From Mesostigma viride (taxonomy: Eukaryota > Streptophyta > Mesostigmatophyceae > Mesostigmatales > Mesostigmataceae): a stretch of 64,000 bases of DNA. The translations under genes and the position numbers were made by a program. The stretch's first letter is position 1; each line of letters opens with the position of its first letter. Below, piece by piece: positions 19,560 through 30,570 of the stretch. The stretch is from NCBI GenBank assembly GCA_009746045.1, contig RPFO01000188.1, positions 908,035-972,034 of the forward strand, given 5' to 3'. Below the pieces are notes generated by a model. The model was given only the letters and a program-made list of their open reading frames with translations, was not told the origin of the DNA and did not search any database.

Positions 19560-21125
19560 CGGTGCTGGTGATATATGGCATGCCAAGGTACAGACAGGTC
19601 CTCATTGCAGACGTGCGCAGCATATCCTACTCTGAAAATGGATCGCAGCATGTTGGTGACCGCGCCGTCTAGCTTGCGGGCCAGGTCGGCGGTAAGGGTC
19701 CACGTCTCGGCCCCATATACGTAAGAACAGGAAGGACGAGGACGACTCCTTGAACAGGTCCTGTTTCTCGATCTTGCCCAGGGGCTTGCGCCACAGGGCC
19801 CGGTATTGGCATAACGCGCGTGCTGCAGGCAAGGGAGATGCGATGGTCCACATCAGCCTCGCAGCTGGGGAGCAGGCTGCCCAGCAGCTTGGCACGGTCC
19901 CGATACATGACTCGAGAGCCGTCAAGGAGAAGGAGGGGTGGCGGTGGGTGCAGGTGAGCCCAATCGCCAGAGGCTCTGTCTTCTTGCTGACCTCAAGCCC
20001 CACTGCATGCACGGGCCTCGATAGCCAGGCAGTCAAGCCACGTCTGCACGTGCCCAGTGTCCTCGAAAAGGGTGGTGTCGTCTGCGTAGATGATGTCTGC
20101 CAGCCGAATCTCCGTTTCCGCTCCGCCATGCCAGAAGTGGTTAGCAACCTGCACCCCTGGTTCCCTACCCACGATGCGGGCAAATCGCTTGCGCGCCTGA
20201 ATCATTACGTATTCGACCACAATAATGAACAGGTAGGGCGACAGCGCGCAGCCCTGCCACACACCCTTCTGTAAAGGGCATGGTGGCGTGCATGGTCCCG
20301 TAAGAGGTGCGCACCAAAGTGGTGGACCCTTCATATGTAGGTTGCGGATGACAGCAATCAGGGGGCGGGGGATCTGGAACAGCTCGAGGATGTCCCAAAG
20401 TGCAGGCCAGAAAACCGAATCGAAGGCTTTGATGAAGTCCACCAGCACAACAAGGTGCAAAGGGGACTCACCAGGCTGAAGGCGTTGCAGTTCCTCCGCA
20501 AGTCGGCGAGTAGCGAAGAGCGCCTGTACTGTGTTGCGACCTGAACGGAAGCCGTGCTGAGTCTCGCTGAGGTGACCGTCCAGGGCCGTGCGCAGGCAGT
20601 TCAGGATGAGCCGCATAAGAAGCTTGAGGGGGGCACTTTTGAATGCACACCCCTCTGTATAGTTGCCGGGGTCGGCCGGCGACCCCTTGTTCTTGTACAG
20701 CATCGTGCGAAAACTGTGTTGCCAGGCTGCTGGAGGCGGTTGCGACGACAGCAGAAGGCGGTTGCAGATGTCCCGGAAGAGCAGCATAACACTGGTGTCC
20801 TCGAATTCGGCTGCAAGTAACTTTCACAACTGCGGCAGGAATCTCGTCGGAGCCGGTGGCTGCGTCATAACGCAGGCGCTGGACCGCCTCCGTGACCTCG
20901 CGCGAGAGGTGAAAGCAGGCATGTCTGACGGGTCGCCAAGTGGGCCGCGATCAGCGGGGGGACTAGGTAGTCCGCCGCTGACCTAGGCGCGGGCCGGGCC
21001 GGGGGCCCAACGGGGCCGGCCAGGGCAGCCGGGCGGGCGGGCGGCGGCTGGGCGGAGCAGGGCCGGGCGGGGGCGGCGCAGCTGTCCCCACGACCTCGGC
21101 CGTGGCCGCGGCCCAGGTACAAAGC
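19560..21125 (-). pseudogene. LINE copy D: ORF2 reverse transcriptase, truncated
   Basis: Highly similar to copy E. From right to left: a linker region (about 21125-20840), then RT with LLFRDICNRLLLSSQPPP, GFRSGRNTVQALF, LVDFIKAFDSVFW (about 20420), GVWQGCALSPYLF (about 20240) and IIYADDTTLFED (about 20080), followed by YGAETWTL-type remnants. The RT core is open from 20787 to 19993, then frameshifts break it. The 5' end at 21125 abuts the AATT tail of copy E; the 3' end breaks at the PYITS codons at about 19560. Confidence 0.88.
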
Positions 21126-21126
21126 C

Positions 21127-21520
21127 GCTTGAGAATTAATTAATGAATTAATTAGACTCGTGCTCCCGTTGGGGAGTCACGGAGCATTAACCCCGATGGA
21201 TGGAGGGATGGGTGCAAACAGTCCTACCGGTCTAATCTATCTACATCAGCTACCTAGGACATCTATCTAACAGCATTCTATCTACAACATCTATCTAGAC
21301 AGCCTCACGCTGCCCTAGGGGCCGGAGCTGTCTGGTGTGCCTCCCACGGGTTTGCACATGCGGGCGCTTCCCCACAGGGGGGGGCTCGTTGTCCTCTATG
21401 ACCTGGGCTTACTTGGCCTTGTCCATCATCTTCTTCCAAATCACGGAGAGGCCTAGGCCCCCCATGTCCTCTACTAGCTGTTCTTTGAAGGTGCGGGCCT
21501 TGCGGCGTCTAACATCAGGG
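21127..21520 (-). mobile_element. LINE E 3' end and AATT tail
   Basis: Closely matches 17650-18020 (copy C). It contains the coding end of ORF2, the 3' UTR, a hairpin (arms CGTGCTCCC and GGGAGTCACG) and the AATTAATTAATG tail. It breaks off at about 21516, where the hairpin element begins. Confidence 0.8.
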
Positions 21521-21530
21521 CCGGGGCCCG

Positions 21531-21654
21531 TGTTAAGCAATTAGCCCGGCTAACTGCTTTTATACGTCGAAGGTTCACTTCGACTACTTGCGCGCAAGTA
21601 GTCGAAGTGAACCTTCGACGTATAAAAGCAGTTAGCCGGGCTAATTGCTTAACA
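21531..21654. repeat. Perfect 62-bp-arm palindrome
   Basis: The arms 21531-21592 and 21593-21654 are exact reverse complements with no spacer; the centre is TTGCGCGCAA. It starts TGTTAAGCAATTAGCCCGGC and would form a cruciform or a long RNA hairpin. Confidence 0.97.
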
Positions 21655-22030
21655 TAAATTTGACACGCGGGAAGAGGATCGTTCGCTCGCCGCTAGCCCA
21701 CTGCCAGCCCGCGCACTCACTAATTCCCAGCCTCCGCAGACTAATTACGCCGGCCCCCTGGCCTCCGTAATTAAGCCTAATTACGCCTCCGGCCCCTGGG
21801 CCGCGCAATCAGCCCTGCGCTCTCTAGGCTCTGGCACCCGGCAATTTCCTTCAAGAGTGATCAGAATATTGACGCCGCAATATTCTAACTCCAACCCTTT
21901 CTTAGGAAACCTCAGGCACTTAATTCCTAGAAGCTCGGCAATTCTGGCACCTGCGCCTGGCGGAATTATTTCCCAAATAATTCGCTCCGGCAGGAACCGA
22001 ACCCCTGACCTCACGCGTGCGGCAAATTTA

Positions 22031-22127
22031 TGTTAAGCAATTAGCCCGGCTAACTGCTTTTAGCGCGCAAGTAGTCGAAGTGAACCTTCGACGTATAAAA
22101 GCAGTTAGCCGGGCTAATTGCTTAACA
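22031..22127. repeat. Shortened copy of the palindrome
   Basis: The same outer arms (TGTTAAGCAATTAGCCCGGC and its complement), but about 26 bases of the left inner arm are deleted, leaving an asymmetric hairpin. Such loss is expected after replication through a palindrome. Confidence 0.93.
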
Positions 22128-22372
22128 TGTAAATTTGACACGCGGGAAGAGGATCGTTCGCTCGCCGCTAGCCCACTGCCAGCCCGCGCACTCACGAATT
22201 CCCAGCCTCCGCAGACTAATTACGCCGGCCCCCTGGCCTCCGTAATTAAGCCTAATTACGCCTCCGGCCCCTGGGCCGCGCAATTAGCCCTGCGCTCTCT
22301 AGGCTCTGGCACCCGGCACTATTCCTTCAAGAGTGATCAGAATATTGACGCCGCAATATTCTAACTGCCCGG

Positions 22373-22520
22373 CCCGGCCACGTCAGGAGGTGCCGGCCAG
22401 GCTGAGCTGGTCGCAGTCCTGCGGGGGGGCCACGTGAGGTGTCTACCTGGTTGTTGCGAGCTAGGTGCCCGGCTACTATAGCTGCAGGCGCCGCTGCTTA
22501 ATGGTGCTGGTGATATAGGG
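22373..22520 (-). pseudogene. LINE E ORF2 C-terminal piece
   Basis: The minus strand reads TIKQRRLQL, then (after a small indel) GHLARNNQVDTSRG and LRPAQPGRHLLT. It continues the LINE E reading frame that stops at 25120 on the other side of the R2-like insertion. Confidence 0.8.
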
Positions 22521-22528
22521 CATATATA

Positions 22529-24390
22529 TTATTCGAGGACTTGTACGCTTGGACAGCCGTGTGCTACGGCCAGCCCGGCCAACTGGTTCACATCATGGAG
22601 GACGGCACTCGCGGCGGCCTGCTGTCGCGGTCGGGCACCCAGCAAGGGGACCCCCTGGGACCCCTGTACTTTGCCGCCCCCCTCCAGGGTTGCCTCCAAG
22701 CGGTCCATGCTGCCCACCCGGCGGTCGCTATTCAGGCCTACTTGGATGATATCTACCTGCTGGGCCCTGTGCCGGACACCACCGCGGCTCTGCTGGCACT
22801 GCAGACCGCGGTGGCCGACATCAACCTCCAGTTGACCCTTGCCAAGTGCGCGGTGTACTCGCCCCAAGGTGATTGCTCCGGCTTTCCGCCCCAGCTCTTG
22901 GGCCGGGACGAGCGCCTCCATGGGTTGGATGTCCTCGGCGTTCCGGTTGGCGACCCCGCGTTTGTCATCGATGCTCTGCGGGCCGCCCTCGAGGCACGCA
23001 CTGAGGTACTGCCCTTGATTGCGCGCCTTCATGATTCGCAGACCAAGGGTCTGCTTCTGTGGTTTTGCGCTCACCCTCGCGTCGTTCACTGGCTCCGGGG
23101 CGCTCTTCCGTCTCAGGTCCGGCTGGCCGCCGAGGGCCACGACGAACGCATCCAGTCGGCCTTGGCGCAGCTGGTCCCGGGCCCCGACCTCCCGCCACAT
23201 GCTATTCGCATTGCCTCCCTGCCTGCACGGATGGGTGGCTGCGGTCTGACTCGTGCCGCCCGGCTGGCCCCAGCAGCCTTTTTGGGCTCCGTCGCTCAGT
23301 CGTGGGCGGAAAGCTGCCGGCTCCTGCCCCTTTTGGCAACGGCAGCGCCTGACCTCCTGGACCCCAGCAGCCCTTTGCCCTTCGTCACCGCCATCCAGGA
23401 GGCCTATGCTGAGATCCAGCAGGCCTGTTCTCCCGTCCGTGCCGCTCAGGCGGTACAGCGCCACCTCCCTCGCGGCACTCCCTCGGTCGCCTCCGTTCAA
23501 TCTCCCGCCGCATTCCCTGCTCGCGTCATCGATAAACACCAGAAAACCTACGCGGGTATTCTGCACACGGCTGATTGGATTGCTCTTTTCGCGGACCTCA
23601 ACGCCCAGGGACGTGCGTGGCTGTTCTCGCTTTCCTTGCGGAGTGTGGGCTCGGCGTACCTTCGTGCTCTTCCCATGGCCCCCCATTCGCCTTGGCTCCC
23701 AGCCACTACTCGGTGGCGCTCCGGCACCAGCTATTTGCCCCGCAGCCTCTTGTTCCGGCCGGGCGGCCTTGTGGTAGCTGTGGGCAGCCGCTGGATCCCA
23801 CGGGGACTCACTACCTTGCCTGCATGGGGGGCCAACAGAATCAGAATTGGTATTTGTATTTGCACACTGTCCTCCTGACGGTGGTGCTCGCCATGATTCG
23901 GTCGGTTTTCCCCCACGCGAACATCCGGTCCGAGGATGCGGATGGCGCTGCCTTCTATTCCCCCAACCACCGGCCTGACATCGTGGTGCTGGACTTTGAG
24001 GGGGGTGGCCGGCATCTGCTTATTGACGTTTCGGTGGCGCGGCCCTTGGCTCTTAGCCACGTGGCTGGGGCCTCCCTCACGGCAGGTTACACGGCGGACC
24101 GGGCGGAGCGGGCCAAGCTCCTGGCCTACGGCGACGTCGGGCACCATCGTGTGGTGCCCTTTGTCCTGGAGGAGTTTGGGGCCATGGGGCCCCTGACCTC
24201 CGCCTTCTTCAAGGAGTGTTGCCGGCTCCGGGAGGACCGGCTGGACCTGGAGGGCCAGCGGGCCCCATGGTCGGCGCGGACCTGGACGTCATATTGGCGT
24301 CAGCGCTTGTCGGTGGCGCTGACTCGGGCCATGGCGGACATCATGCTCCGCCGTACGCGGGCTGATTTTGCGGTGCAGCAGGGCTATTAG
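22529..24390 (+). pseudogene. Reverse transcriptase with C-terminal restriction-like endonuclease (R2/NeSL type)
   Basis: The RT part shows GTQQGDPLGPLYFA (about 22640) and AYLDDIYLLG (about 22740), with YLDD in place of the usual YADD. The C-terminus has a Cys-Cys-His-Cys cluster, CGSCGQPLDPTGTHYLAC (about 23780), and then RPDIVVLDFEGGGRHLLIDV (about 23970), the PD-x-D core of the endonuclease found in R2-clade LINEs. These enzymes nick a target site and prime reverse transcription there. The N-terminal domain and RT fingers are missing. A frameshift near 23690 separates RT from the endonuclease. The protein ends at TAG 24388-24390. Confidence 0.8.
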
Positions 24391-25115
24391 GTTCCTCCCG
24401 TTAGGCGTTTCCATTGGTCTTATCGTACTTCGTAGTATAGAGCTTTGACATGGCTCTGTATATAGGTTTATAGCTGGGCGTTTGCTTTGGTTTGAGTGAT
24501 TTCACTCTGCTGTAAGTAATTATATTTTTAATATATATTAAAAATATAATTACTTACAGCAGAGTGAAATCACTCAAACCAAAGCAAACGCCCAGCTATA
24601 AACCTATATACAGAGCCATGTCAAAGCTCTATACTACGATAAGACCAATGGAAACGCCTAACGGGAGGAACCTAATAGCCCTGCTGCACCGCAAAATCAG
24701 CCCGCGTACGGCGGAGCATGATGTCAGCCATGGCCCGAGTCAGCGCCACCGACAGGCGCTGACGCCAATATGACGTCCAGGTCCGCGCCGACCATGGGGC
24801 CCGCTGGCCCTCCAGGTCCAGCCGGTCCTCCCGGAGCCGGCAACACTCCTTGAAGAAGGCGGAGGTCAGGGGCCCCATGGCCCCAAACTCCTCCAGGACA
24901 AAGGGCACCACACGATGGTGCCCGACGTCGCCGTAGGCCAGGAGCTTGGCCCGCTCCGCCCGGTCCGCCGTGTAACCTGCCGTGAGGGAGGCCCCAGCCA
25001 CGTGGCTAAGAGCCAAGGGCCGCGCCACCGAAACGTCAATAAGCAGATGCCGGCCACCCCCCTCAAAGTCCAGCACCACGATGTCAGGCCGGTGGTTGGG
25101 GGAATAGAAGGCAGC
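23947..25115. repeat. Large inverted repeat (about 0.58 kb arms)
   Basis: Left arm 23947-24534 and right arm 24535-25115 are near-identical reverse complements around the AT-rich centre TTAATATATATTAA. The left arm has 7 extra bases near 24427 (CGTACTTCGTAGTAT against CGTAGTAT in the right arm). Otherwise I see almost no differences, so the event is recent. Confidence 0.93.
24672..25115 (-). pseudogene. Second copy of the restriction-like endonuclease end
   Basis: The minus strand encodes the same C-terminus as 23947-24390: VLDFEGGGRHLLIDVSVARP, through to RADFAVQQGY. It begins just after the RPDI motif codons and is the right arm of the inverted repeat. Confidence 0.85.
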
Positions 25116-25119
25116 ATAT

Positions 25120-26480
25120 ATATGCCCTGGTACAGGTCCTCATTGCGGACATGAGCAGCATATCCTACTCTGAAAATGGAACGCAGCATGTTGGTGACCG
25201 CGCCGTCCAGCTTGCGGGCCAGGTCGGCGGTGAGGGTCCACGTCTCGGCCCCATACGTGAAAACAGGAAGGACGAGGACGACTCCTTGAGCAGGTCCTGT
25301 TTCTCGATCTTGCCCAGGGGCTTGCGCCACAGGGCCCGGTACTGGCGTAAAGCGTGCCAGGCGAGGGAGATGCGATGGTCCACATCGACCTCGCAGCTAC
25401 TGAGGGAGCAGGCTGCCCAGCAGCTTGACGCCGTCCCGATACAGGACTTGAGAGCCGTCGAGGAGATAGAGGGGTGGCGGTGAGTGCAGGTGAGCCCAAC
25501 CGCCAGGGCCTCTGTCTTCTTGCTGACCTCAAGCCCCACTGCCCGAGCCTCGAGAGCCAGGCAGTCAAGCCATGTCTGCACGTGCCCAGTGTCCTCGAAG
25601 AGGGTGGTGTCGTCTGCGTAGATGATGTCTGCCAGCCGAATCTCCGTGTCCGCTCCGCCATGCCAGAAGTGGTTAGCAACCTGCACCCCTGGTTCCCTAC
25701 CCACGATGCGGGCAAATCGCTTGCGCGCCTGAATCATTACGTATTCGACCACAATAATGAACAGGTAGGGCGACAGCACGCAGCCCTGCCACACACCCTT
25801 CTGTAAAGGGCATGGTGGCGTGCATGGTCCCGTAAGAGGTGCGCACCAAAGTGGTGGACCCTTCATACAGGTTGCGGATGACAGCAATCAGGGGCCGGGC
25901 GGGGGATCCGGAACAGCTCGAGGATGTCCCAAAGCGCAGGCCAGAAAACCGAATCGAAGGCTTTGATGAAGTCCACCAGCACAAGGTGCAAAGGGGACTC
26001 ACCGGGCTGAAGGCGTTGCAGTTCCTCCACCATGCAGGATCGGCGAGTAGCGAAGAGCGCCTGTACTGTGTTGCGACCTGAACGGAAGCCGTGCTGAGTC
26101 TCGCTGAGGTGACCGTCCGGCCAGGGCCGTGCGCAGGCGGTTCAGGATGAGCCGCATAAGAAGCTTGACGGAGGGGGGCACTTTGAATGCACACCCCTCT
26201 GTAGTTGCCGGGCGGGGTCGGCAGGCGACCCCTTGTTCTTGTACAGCATCGTGCGAAAACTGTGTTGCCAGGCCGCTGGAGGTGGTTGCGACGACAGCAG
26301 AAGGCGGTTGCAGATGTCCCGGAAGAGCAGCATAACAACTGTGTCCTCGAATTCGGCTGCAAGTTTTACAACTGCGGCAGGAATCTCGTCGGAGCCGGTG
26401 GCTGCGTCATAACGCAGGCGCTGGACCGCCTCCGTGACCTCGCGAGAGGTGAAAGGAGGCATATGTCAGACGGGTCGCCA
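25120..26480 (-). pseudogene. LINE E ORF2: reverse transcriptase and start of C-terminal region
   Basis: RT motifs from right to left: LLFRDICNRLLLSSQPPP (about 26320), a GFRSG-type motif, VDFIKAFDS (about 25950), GVWQGCVLSPYLF (about 25790) and IIYADDTTLFED (about 25620). YGAETWTLTADLARKLDGAV (about 25230) and RNEDLYQG follow, ending at the insertion point. Frameshifts at about 26000, 25900 and 25480 show decay. A catalytic YADD is intact in the frame 25887-25165. Confidence 0.88.
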
Positions 26481-27160
26481 AGTGGGCCGACCAGCGGGGG
26501 GACTAGGTAGTCCGCCGCTGACCTAGGCGCGGGCCGGGCCGGGGGCCCAGCGGGGCCGGCCAGGGCGGCCGGGCGGGCGGCGGCTGCTGGGAGCAGGGGC
26601 GGGGGCGGCGCAGCTGTCCCCACGACCTCGGCCGTGGCCGTGGCCCAGGTACGAAGCCGCTTGGCTGGGGCGCCGGGGACGTCGTGGCGGTGGGGCCGGC
26701 CGAGGCCGTCCGGGTGCCCGATCGAGGCGCTTGTACCAGAACCAGGCCCCCTTGCCGTCGTGCTTCTGCTACTGTAGCAGCTGCGCAGGTCCTTGACCAT
26801 CTGCTGAGCATCTGCCTTCTCAGCCTGCTCGTAGGCGGCCCGCAGAGAGCTCTGCTTGCAGCCCAGGTTTGCATGGCGATCGGATCCTTGTTGCGGTGGA
26901 GCATCTGCCTGGCGGCGACCACGTACTGTCGGTGCGTGGCGGTGGACAGCAAGCTGTCGGCGCAGAGGCAAGGTGGGGAGGGTGCGGGCAGCCAGGCGAT
27001 ACTTGGCAGCGACACCGCGGAGGATCACTGAAATATCCCCCGGCGGCGGAATGGCGTGTAACTGCTGTCGGCTGCCCCGGGCGTCGAAAACGGCCAGGAA
27101 ATCATCCCTGTGCGACATAGCGGCCTGCATGCTCTGCTGCTGACATCTTCTTGTCGGCAT
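26481..27160 (-). pseudogene. LINE E ORF2 linker between endonuclease and RT
   Basis: An open minus-strand region rich in Ala, Gln and Arg with helical stretches (SSLRAAYEQAEKADAQQMVK) and a GC-rich Ala/Pro/Gly segment at 26510-26650. No enzyme motif is expected here. Its position between endonuclease and RT fits the usual LINE layout. Confidence 0.7.
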
Positions 27161-27163
27161 CCT

Positions 27164-28036
27164 TCAGCACAATCCGCGGAGCACCTTCAGATCTGGCTGA
27201 GGCGCCAGCTGTCGCGACGGTTTCACCCCAGGAAACCGCAATCTGATGCGAGCGAGCACGAGACGGTGATCAGATTCCACCGTGCTCAGACAGAATCTTG
27301 CAGGACGCGAGCATCGACAATTAACTGAGGGGCGCTGAGCCCGACGTACGCAGATATAGTCAAGGCACACCACTCGATCCGACGGCCCAAAAAAGGTGGC
27401 AAGCTGCTCAGTGGGGCGTGCGAAAGAAGCATTGCATGCAACCAGCGCAGATTCTGCCAGCAGATTCGCAAATAAAGGCGTGTTACCGTTGGCTGTTGTG
27501 TCGGTTGGGGAGTACTGAGCGCCCCCATGCACTGTGCCAACTGGCAGCGTGGCGTTGGCGTCGAGCAGCATAACCAGGAAGTGCCGAGCTGGGATGTTGG
27601 CCTCCGCCTCCTTGAGGGCGTCGAAGAAGGCCTCACGTTCCGCCTGAGCTCGACCCGCATGTGGTGCATATCCCATGCACGATAACGGTTAGCGTGTGGT
27701 GTGAATGGCCCTCAGTGGCCGAAAAAGTGGCCACTAGCACACGCGGGGACCGCAGCACGATGGACTGGAGCTGCTCTGATGCTGCCGGCGAGCACAAGAG
27801 GCCCACACCACCTTGACCCGGCGCGTCGCCGCCACCATAGTGGAACCGCCAGCCCGCACGCAGGTCGTCGACCAGCAGACCGTTGACCCCGTGCTGCAAG
27901 GGTCAACGGTGCGTCGGTGCTCCTGGACCCCGAGGACAGCTATCTTGTTGTCGGTGCACAAGGCGATCAGCTCGTCGACGCGTTGGCGTGCTGGGGTGCC
28001 GCCGCTCGTAGAAGGATCTGCAGGGAGGGTGCGCAC
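27164..28036 (-). pseudogene. LINE E ORF2: AP-type endonuclease domain
   Basis: The minus strand reads QRVDELIALCTDNKIAVLGV followed by QEHRR (about 27960), the catalytic-Glu motif. It continues over a frameshift to FHYGGGDAPGQGGVGLLCS, a GYAPHAG motif (about 27670), LLDANATLP (about 27560), LDYICVRRA (about 27350) and ESDHRLVLARI (about 27270). These are the conserved motifs of the exonuclease-endonuclease-phosphatase fold that nicks target DNA. Frameshifts near 27900 and 27640 break it. Confidence 0.85.
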
Positions 28037-28358
28037 TTTAACCCCTAAACCGTCCTCGTGCCGATTTTCGACTGCGAGTTTTTCTCATGCCTCACATTCG
28101 GCATGAGTTTGTGCGCCCTGTAGGGATTTGGCGGGAAGGTTTTGGCGGGAACCAACTAGACCATCGAAAAGATCTAGATTCACTCTATCCGTAGGACACT
28201 TGTCTGACCGTATTTGACCACCGTATCAGGGTGGAAACCCTGGTCAAAGTCAACAGGGTACCCTGGTGCATGCAGGTTTGGGCGGTAAAAAAAATTGACA
28301 AAAACGTACGAAAACGAAGTTCTAGGATGCGAAAAAGGGGGGGAGCGCGGACGTAGAC

Positions 28359-29612
28359 ATGGCGGACGAAATGCAGGCAGATATACGGACTTTCAAGGTA
28401 AAGAAGGGCATTTTCATGGCAGTGCCTGTGGAAAAATTCGGACGAGACTGGGCGATAGAGCAGTATGGGGAAAAACACAGCGAGGTACGTTTGCCGGGCA
28501 AGGTAGTGACAGTGAACAGGTCCGGAGATGGTGCACGGTGCTATTTCCCGGACGACAAGCTCACGTACCCATTCACCCGTGAGCAGATTTTCATATATTC
28601 GTGCAGCTCAGATGAGTACGTAGCTCTAGTGAAAGAATACGCAGCCAGGAAGGTCCCAACGGCAGGTAGCAGTGACGATGATAGCGAGCAGGGCCAGGAT
28701 AGCGATTCTGACGCCGGCGAGGACGACGACGACAAATCCGAGGATATCGAGCTGCCCACACCGGTCAAGCGACGCGAGCCGGGGAAGCGCGCTGTCGGCA
28801 ACCCGAAGAAGAACCCAGCCATCAGCCACGCCCCGAAAAGGCGCCGTCAGACCAAGGCGGCGGCCAGCGAGAGCGTTGTCTCGGACGCTTCCGATGACGA
28901 CTTTGTTTACCAGAAGGGTGCGGAGGGTCCGGTGCCGAGCGGTGAGGCTGAGCTCGATGATTCGTTTTTTCCTAACGACACTCCTGCCACTGAGGAGCCA
29001 GCCGAGACTGTCTGGAAATCTGGTTTCGGCAAGCCAGGTGTGCTTCCTTTTCCCGATACTCCGGTGCTGTCGCCGATGACGGGTACCGCCTGCTATCAAA
29101 ACCTTTCCCCTTCCCAGCTCAAGTTTGGGCCCCTCGGGCTGTTCTCCCTTTTCTGGTCCCAACGTGATGTCGTGGCCAAGATTGTCAAGGAGACCAACGA
29201 CTATGCTGAGCTCAAGGGGGCGGGCAAGCCAGGTGAGCGTGAGTGGCACACCCCTTAACAATGCATGAGATGGGCAAATTTCTGATTGGAGCAGGTGCTG
29301 TGCCAACTGTGCTGCGCGCAAGGCAGGAAGCACAAGACCTCGGTCATGTGCGAGCACTGTGACATGGCGTTCTGCAGCAACAGCGAGCGGAACTGCTTCG
29401 GCCTCTTCCACTCCGGGCAGGACTTCAACGTGACGAAGCAGCGGGTATGGCAGCGCCTCTCCCAGCGTGGCGAATGCGCCAAGAATTTCAAGGGCGCCAC
29501 TACCACGAGGGGGGCAGCAGCCACCACCCGGAAGCTCAAGGGGGTGGCGCGGCGCCGCCATCTCAGGGCGGAGCATGTCCGCCTGGGATATAGTCCTACG
29601 GAGGCTGACTAA
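28359..29612 (+). pseudogene. piggyBac-type transposase remnant lacking the catalytic domain
   Basis: The first part (28359-29258) begins MADEMQADIRTFKVKKGIFM, has an acidic Asp/Ser region and basic stretches (residues 100-190), then LKFGPLGLFSLFWSQRDVV and AKIVKETNDYA, matching the N-terminal domain of piggyBac transposases. TAA at 29256-29258 follows. In the same frame, 29286-29612 then encodes the C-terminal cysteine-rich domain: CQLCCAQGRKHKTSVMCEHC, DMAFCS, CFGLFHS. The roughly 300-residue DDD catalytic domain that should lie between them is absent. GT donors at 29233 and 29239 and an AG at 29294 are present, but splicing them does not keep frame. Either an internally deleted copy or a short DNA-binding derivative. 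Confidence 0.75.
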
Positions 29613-30039
29613 GAATGCTAGCATTTGTTGCCTACGTGGCATGGCGTTTGGCCTTTCCTGCCCGCGCTCATGCGCGCCGTGTATCACCATGGGCCGGCAT
29701 GGTTTGAAGTGTGTGTTATTGTTTGATGGACCCACCTGTGCATGTGTTATTTGGTTTCATGTTGTTAGCCTGCATGGGTTATTGTTTCATGGTCATGTCT
29801 TATTAGCTTTCATGTTTATGCATAACTTGTGCAGTTTGAAAATCTGCTCCGTGATGGTCACAGTGCCACCTATTTCTAGTTGGCAATTTTCAGTGTTACT
29901 GCATGCATGGTCCCTTGGTCACTAATTTATCTAGGAGTGCTGGGATGTTTTGACTTTGTGTGCAAGGTCCATCATGCATGTAAAAATAAGTACCACAGCA
30001 TCAGCGGGTCTGCAAGCATTTACGCTTATTGTGGCATAT

Positions 30040-30570
30040 ATTTGTGCCACATAGGCCGGAATAAACATAATCATGCATGTTTCATGCTTACCTATCATTT
30101 CCATGTTCAAAACTGCACTAGGATGTTTGTTCTAGCCCCCCCCAAACTGGTGACTCAAAATAGTCACCAGCTATTTTTAGCGTTATCTTGTGGGTCCCTG
30201 GGTGAAACAAGACATGTAAGTGTTTGGATGTAGTGCTTGGGTACAGTTGCAGTCCCCCCTGAAATACTAGGGTGAAATCCAAGGTATACGTGCTCCATCA
30301 TGCATGATAAGGCTGTGAACCCCGTACTCGCGGCCCGCGCGTAGTCGTCTCCAATCATATCCGGCAGGGACCTGTAGTGGTAATGGCAGGTATTGGTGGC
30401 ACACAGGTTGGAATAAGTGTTAGCATGCATGTTTGTCCATAAGCTCCATGCTTACCTATCGTTTCCATGTTCAAAACTGCATTAGGATGCCTATTTTAGC
30501 CCCCCAAAAACTCGCGACTCAAAATAGTCACCAGTTATTTTTAGCACCAGCTGATGGGTCCCTGGGGGAG
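30040..30570. repeat. Tandem duplication inside the piggyBac-like element
   Basis: About 150 bases around 30085-30205 recur at 30448-30565: CATGCTTACCTATC, TTTCCATGTTCAAAACTGCA, TAGGATG, TAGTCACCAG, GGGTCCCTGGG. The offset is about 355 bases. The copies are moderately diverged. Confidence 0.75.

Larger units (their letters stand above)
21515..22372. mobile_element. Palindromic hairpin element, two tandem copies
   Basis: Two copies of a noncoding unit, each with a hairpin followed by about 240-375 bases of shared sequence (landmarks ACACGCGGGAAGAGGATCGT, CCTCCGTAATTAAGCCTAAT, CAATATTCTAAC). Copy 1 is 21531-22030; copy 2 is 22031-22365 and shorter. The pair sits inside LINE E and replaces roughly 90 bases present in copy C. 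No protein-coding capacity. Confidence 0.75.
22526..25115. mobile_element. R2-type retrotransposon, tail-to-tail twin, inserted in LINE E
   Basis: The left copy (+, 22526-24534) and right copy (-, 24535-25115) of the same element meet at their 3' ends. Both outer ends are 5'-truncated. The left junction reads GATATAGGGCATATATA and the right ATATATATGCCCTGGTAC. Both fall at the LINE codons for MPYI, so a palindromic AGGGCATATATGCCCT-like target is likely. Confidence 0.75.

Noticed and set aside
21960..22030. tRNA-like B box (GGTTCGGTTCC on the minus strand)
   Set aside because: The A box spacing is off and no cloverleaf forms. It may be a trace of a tRNA-derived SINE but cannot be supported.
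29233..29294. 62-nt intron joining the two piggyBac parts
   Set aside because: Donor and acceptor dinucleotides exist, but the join shifts frame relative to the cysteine domain.
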